Below are positions 8,087 through 9,690 of a DNA stretch of 9,690 bases, in pieces. The translations under genes were made by a program, and so were the position numbers. This DNA comes from Fidelibacterota bacterium (lineage in GTDB: Bacteria; Fidelibacterota; UBA2242; JAFGTP01): NCBI GenBank assembly GCA_021734005.1, contig JAIPJV010000056.1:1-9690 (forward strand), read 5' to 3'. The stretch's first letter is position 1. Every line of letters begins with the position of its first letter. The notes under the pieces were generated by a model that was not told the origin of the DNA, did not search any database, and saw only the letters and a program-made list of their open reading frames with translations.

Positions 8087-8136
8087 AAAAAGGAATAGGG
8101 AAAATGGAGGAAGGATAAGGGAAAAAACCTTTCCGA

Positions 8137-8160
8137 GAATTCCGCGAATTACACGAATTA
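8137..8160 (+). repeat. 9-bp GAATT repeat (copy A)
   Basis: GAATTCCGC, GAATTACAC and GAATTA follow head to tail. The same sequence recurs at 9014-9037 in copy B, inside the 74-nt identical block. From memory, similar GAATT-N4-GAATT strings occur as dispersed intergenic repeats in other bacteria; I cannot verify this here. Confidence 0.6.
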
Positions 8161-8271
8161 TTTCTTTATGCCCTACCAATTAAACAAATGTGGAAATCTC
8201 GAATGAGCGGAATTTGTGGGCGATTGAAAGATCTCCCTGCATTTTCTTGTAGGCAATTGCTATTCACATCT

Positions 8272-8306
8272 CGTTCCCAGGCTCTGCCTGGGAACGCATG
8301 TTTTTT
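8272..8306 (+). terminator. Perfect 11-bp palindrome with T6: likely intrinsic terminator
   Basis: CGTTCCCAGGC (8272-8282) and GCCTGGGAACG (8286-8296) are perfect reverse complements around the loop TCT. CATG and six Ts (8301-8306) follow. This GC-rich stem plus T-run is the best terminator-like structure downstream of dnaG (about 320 nt after its stop). It is part of repeat copy A, so the operon may use a repeat-borne terminator. The palindrome resembles GTTCCCA/TGGGAAC elements that I recall as common dispersed repeats in bacteria. The T-run starts 4 nt after the stem, slightly farther than ideal. Confidence 0.5.
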
Positions 8307-8464
8307 GAGAAACTCCAGTTTCGAGTGTAAAGTTATAGAAAGAAAGGAAATGAGAAAAATAGAATAGAGAGGAAGGATTTTGAGACCGGGTGACCGTGAG
8401 ACTCTGAGAACGGGAGAAAAATAGTATATGTCAGGTGCGGTGCCAGGGCCCGCATTTCGATAAC

Positions 8465-8477
8465 GGCTCAAAGAGCC
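8465..8477. repeat. Small hairpin GGCTC-AAA-GAGCC
   Basis: Perfect 5-bp inverted repeat with a 3-nt AAA loop, lying between repeat copy A and the stem-loop chain. It has no T-run and no clear role. It may be a remnant of a dispersed palindromic element. Confidence 0.45.
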
Positions 8478-8558
8478 TACTCAATATGATAGCTTCTATT
8501 TTTGTATTCCAGAATGTGCTATTGCTTGAGCTCTGATAAAACCAAATTATTACTTTAT

Positions 8559-8845
8559 TAGGTGTTTCTACCTATGCTAGGACATTAATTTCCCTGAAAG
8601 GGAAAGATATATTAGCCTAGGGTGAAACCCTAGGAATCTGATTCAAATAATAAAATTTCTCTGAAAGAGAAAAATAAAAATATACCGCCCCGCTGGGGCT
8701 ATGATTTCTGAATACAATTTTAGTTTATGCCATAGAAAACCTATCTAGAGATTAAATCTCAATAAATTGAGTAGTCGAGTTGTGTTGTAGAGCAACCTGC
8801 CAAGTTGCTTCATCTCATCCTGACCTCAATGGGCAGGATGAGATG
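8559..8845. repeat. Chain of nine stem-loops with recurring TGAAA loops
   Basis: Inverted repeats follow closely: TAGGT/ACCTA (8559-8574), TTTCCC-TGAAA-GGGAAA (8589-8605), CCTAGGG-TGAAA-CCCTAGG (8616-8634), TTTCTC-TGAAA-GAGAAA (8656-8672), GCCCC-GCT-GGGGC (8687-8699), GAGA-TTAAA-TCTC (8748-8760), CTCAA-TAAA-TTGAG (8758-8771, sharing three bases with the previous stem), AGCAAC/GTTGCT (8791-8809) and a 12-bp pair (8811-8845). Three stems share the loop TGAAA but differ in sequence while staying perfectly paired, which points to selection on, or inheritance of, a fold rather than a sequence. It could be a composite palindromic element of REP or MITE type, or a structured RNA. No coding, no T-run, and spacing too irregular for CRISPR. 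Confidence 0.65.
8811..8845. repeat. 12-bp perfect inverted repeat with 11-nt loop
   Basis: CATCTCATCCTG (8811-8822) and CAGGATGAGATG (8834-8845) are exact reverse complements. Inside the loop, CC and GG can add two more pairs after an A-G mismatch. This is the longest perfect stem in the window. It lies about 45 nt before repeat copy B and may mark an element end. No T-run on either side, so it is not a standard terminator. Confidence 0.7.
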
Positions 8846-8890
8846 GGTGGCAATGGAAGAGGGAAACAGGAAGCCGGGGACCGGAAACTG

Positions 8891-9242
8891 GAAAAAATAG
8901 CGGATCAGATGCTTTTAGGTATAGTCGAGTGGAAAAGTGGCGAAGTGGTTGAGTGGGAAAATGAAAAAGGAATAGGGAAAATGGAGGAAGGATAAGGGAA
9001 AAAACCTTTCCGAGAATTCCGCGAATTACACGAATTACTTTTTTTTATCACCACCAAATAAACAAATGTGGAAATCTCAAATTAGAGGCCTCCCCCTGTC
9101 TTTGAAATTTGCACCACACATCTAGTTCCCGGGCTCTGCCTGGGTACGCAATATTTTTTGAGAAACTCCGGTTTCGAGTGTCGAGTTAAAGGAAGCAAAA
9201 CGTAAGAGAGATAAAGGAAACGGGGAAAAAGAGAGTATATAT
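8891..9242 (+). repeat. Mosaic noncoding repeat, copy B
   Basis: Second, same-orientation copy of 8017-8430, starting about 874 nt downstream of copy A. It keeps the 40-nt and 74-nt identical blocks but differs elsewhere: four extra bases between the blocks, a different and shorter spacer (9079-9121), a damaged palindrome, and a shorter purine tail. The mix of perfect blocks and diverged blocks shows uneven conservation along the element. Confidence 0.85.
9125..9156 (+). repeat. Degenerate palindrome of copy B
   Basis: GTTCCCGGGC (9125-9134) and GCCTGGGTAC (9138-9147) flank the loop TCT. Compared with copy A, the stem has one T-T mismatch and one G-T wobble, so pairing is weaker. A T-run (TTTTTT) still follows. 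On the plus strand it could be a back-up terminator, although the gene-free context makes this uncertain. Confidence 0.5.
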
Positions 9243-9310
9243 TTGATGGATTGTTTAGGCTCGAATATCGATGAAGTCATAAGGATCCTGACCGATAAGC
9301 GGTTTATCAT

Positions 9311-9336
9311 GCTAGCAAAACCATGAAATTGCTAGC
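9311..9336 (-). terminator. 8-bp inverted repeat beside the methyltransferase stop
   Basis: GCTAGCAA (9311-9318) and TTGCTAGC (9329-9336) pair perfectly around a 10-nt loop, starting 7 nt after the methyltransferase stop (9344) on the minus strand. The position suits a terminator, but no T-run follows on either strand, so it could instead be a 3'-end stabiliser or a chance palindrome. Confidence 0.35.
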
Positions 9337-9343
9337 CTATATA

Positions 9344-9690
9344 CTAGTCTTTTAAAATCCGTGCTTTAATAAACAGGTGATTTTCAGTATCTCGAGCGGT
9401 ATTAACCTGAAAATTTAAATTTTCCAGAATAGAAACTAGATTGTTAACGGATGGAAGAAGATCTTTTTTAACAGGCTCTCCGATGTCCTTATGGGTCCGA
9501 TTTACTTTCTTGCTGCTGCTGGTATGAATTAAATATAAAGAACCAGCTTTTTTGAGCACTCTGCGGATTTCCTGAAGAGCAATTTCACGATCATTAAAAT
9601 GGGGGAAAGTATCGTTGATAACAACAGAATCAATTGAGCCTGAATCAAGAGGAATATCTTCGCAAAAACTATGGATCAATTCCAGACGGG
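9344..9690 (-). CDS. Class I SAM-dependent methyltransferase, C-terminal part (N-terminus beyond right edge)
   Basis: The frame is open to the right edge (RLELIHSFCEDIP at the edge) and stops at TAG 9346-9344, leaving 114 residues plus the stop. A TTG at 9679 lies inside the domain and is not the true start. The sequence matches the second half of Methyltransf_11-type enzymes: an acidic-loop region (FCEDIPL), the post-motif strand DSVVINDTFPHF, REIALQEIRRVLKKAGSLYLIHT (helix and strand before the last turn) and a C-terminal strand ending in HLFIKARILKD. The SAM-binding glycine loop should lie just outside the window. The segment SSSKKVNRTHKDIGEPVKKDLLP may shape the substrate pocket. The substrate cannot be told. 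Convergent with dnaG across the repeat region. Confidence 0.85.
   Translation of the reverse strand, partial: RLELIHSFCEDIPLDSGSIDSVVINDTFPHFNDREIALQEIRRVLKKAGSLYLIHTSSSKKVNRTHKDIGEPVKKDLLPSVNNLVSILENLNFQVNTARDTENHLFIKARILKD

Larger units (their letters stand above)
8017..8430 (+). repeat. Mosaic noncoding repeat, copy A
   Basis: Direct repeat of 8891-9242. Two blocks are identical between the copies: 40 nt (8045-8084 against 8918-8957) and 74 nt (8087-8160 against 8964-9037). A 20-nt identity follows at 8181-8200. The rest is diverged: the interior 8201-8268 differs in sequence and length, then similarity returns over a palindrome (8272-8296), a T-run and the GAAACT-CC-AGTTTC inverted repeat (8309-8322), and a purine-rich tail ending in AGTATAT. 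Parts in order: purine tract, four 8-bp AGTGG units, purine tract, 9-bp GAATT repeat, spacer, palindrome, purine tail. No transposase and no clear terminal repeats or target duplication. Strand is nominal. Confidence 0.85.
7955..9343. other. 1.4-kb gene-free, repeat-rich spacer between convergent genes
   Basis: No open frame here is protein-like. The three longest frames read through the repeats and give low-complexity peptides (for example W, E, G and K-rich stretches), so they are artefacts. Contents in order: short imperfect hairpins just after dnaG (7957-8009) with no T-run; repeat copy A; a short GGCTC-AAA-GAGCC hairpin (8465-8477); a chain of stem-loops; repeat copy B; and an inverted repeat beside the methyltransferase stop. 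The plus strand is strongly purine-biased in several blocks. Lying between convergent 3' ends, insertions here would disrupt no promoter. Confidence 0.8.

Noticed and set aside
8166..8471. Minus-strand 101-codon frame containing FPGRAWERD
   Set aside because: It reads through the palindrome of repeat A. The peptide is what that palindrome yields on translation, a common false gene, and no SD or conserved domain is present.
8559..8845. CRISPR array
   Set aside because: The repeated hairpins are short, differ in stem sequence and are irregularly spaced; no constant 24-40 nt repeat with unique spacers and no cas genes.
8780..8995. Plus-strand 71-codon frame with VEWKSGEVVEW
   Set aside because: The repetitive peptide comes from the 8-bp AGTGG array and purine tract; the copy A version is interrupted by a stop a few codons after the array.
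8017..9242. Insertion sequence or composite transposon flanked by direct copies
   Set aside because: No transposase frame, no terminal inverted repeats and no visible target duplication; kept as a noncoding repeat only.
9122..9310. Minus-strand 62-codon frame
   Set aside because: Covers the palindrome and purine tail of repeat B, ends in QAEPGN derived from the palindrome, and has no start signal.

Overview
The window reads as a chromosomal segment of a moderately AT-rich bacterium, probably from the FCB superphylum (Bacteroidota, Cloacimonadota, Marinimicrobia, KSB1, Calditrichota and relatives). The main pointer is the large secreted protein at the left edge, which ends in a YPNPFNP-type C-terminal sorting domain typical of type IX secretion. 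Phylum cannot be fixed from this sequence. Two genes have good Shine-Dalgarno sites and one has a sigma70-like promoter, so the organism is not a strict Bacteroidota-style no-SD genome.

Layout. 1-2371 (minus): nearly complete gene for a secreted protein of at least 790 residues with a signal peptide, an unrecognised helical body, a methionine-rich stretch and the sorting domain. 2372-2746: divergent intergenic region with a promoter for the minus gene, a Crp-like palindrome placed where a class I activator would sit, another palindrome next to a T-run, and the yqeY leader. 2747-7954 (plus): a tight four-gene cluster yqeY-cvpA-mutS2-dnaG (gaps of 5, -14 and 24 nt), joining a GatB/YqeY-domain protein, a CvpA-family membrane protein, the MutS2 ATPase/Smr protein and DNA primase. 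7955-9343: about 1.4 kb with no credible gene, lying between convergent genes and packed with repeats. 9344-9690 (minus): the C-terminal part of a SAM-dependent methyltransferase running off the right edge.

The least ordinary part is 7955-9343. It holds two direct copies (A 8017-8430, B 8891-9242) of a mosaic noncoding repeat built from purine-rich tracts, an 8-bp tandem repeat, a 9-bp GAATT repeat, and a strong palindrome followed by six Ts. Between them is a chain of nine small stem-loops (8559-8845), three of which share a TGAAA loop but have different, still perfectly paired stems. No transposase, CRISPR array, tRNA or rRNA was found. The region looks like a landing zone for dispersed, structure-conserved elements, one of which may also act as the transcription terminator of the dnaG operon.

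How the genes work together: the yqeY-dnaG cluster is housekeeping (replication initiation, DNA or ribosome quality control). The secreted protein and the methyltransferase are separate transcription units with no visible functional link to it.
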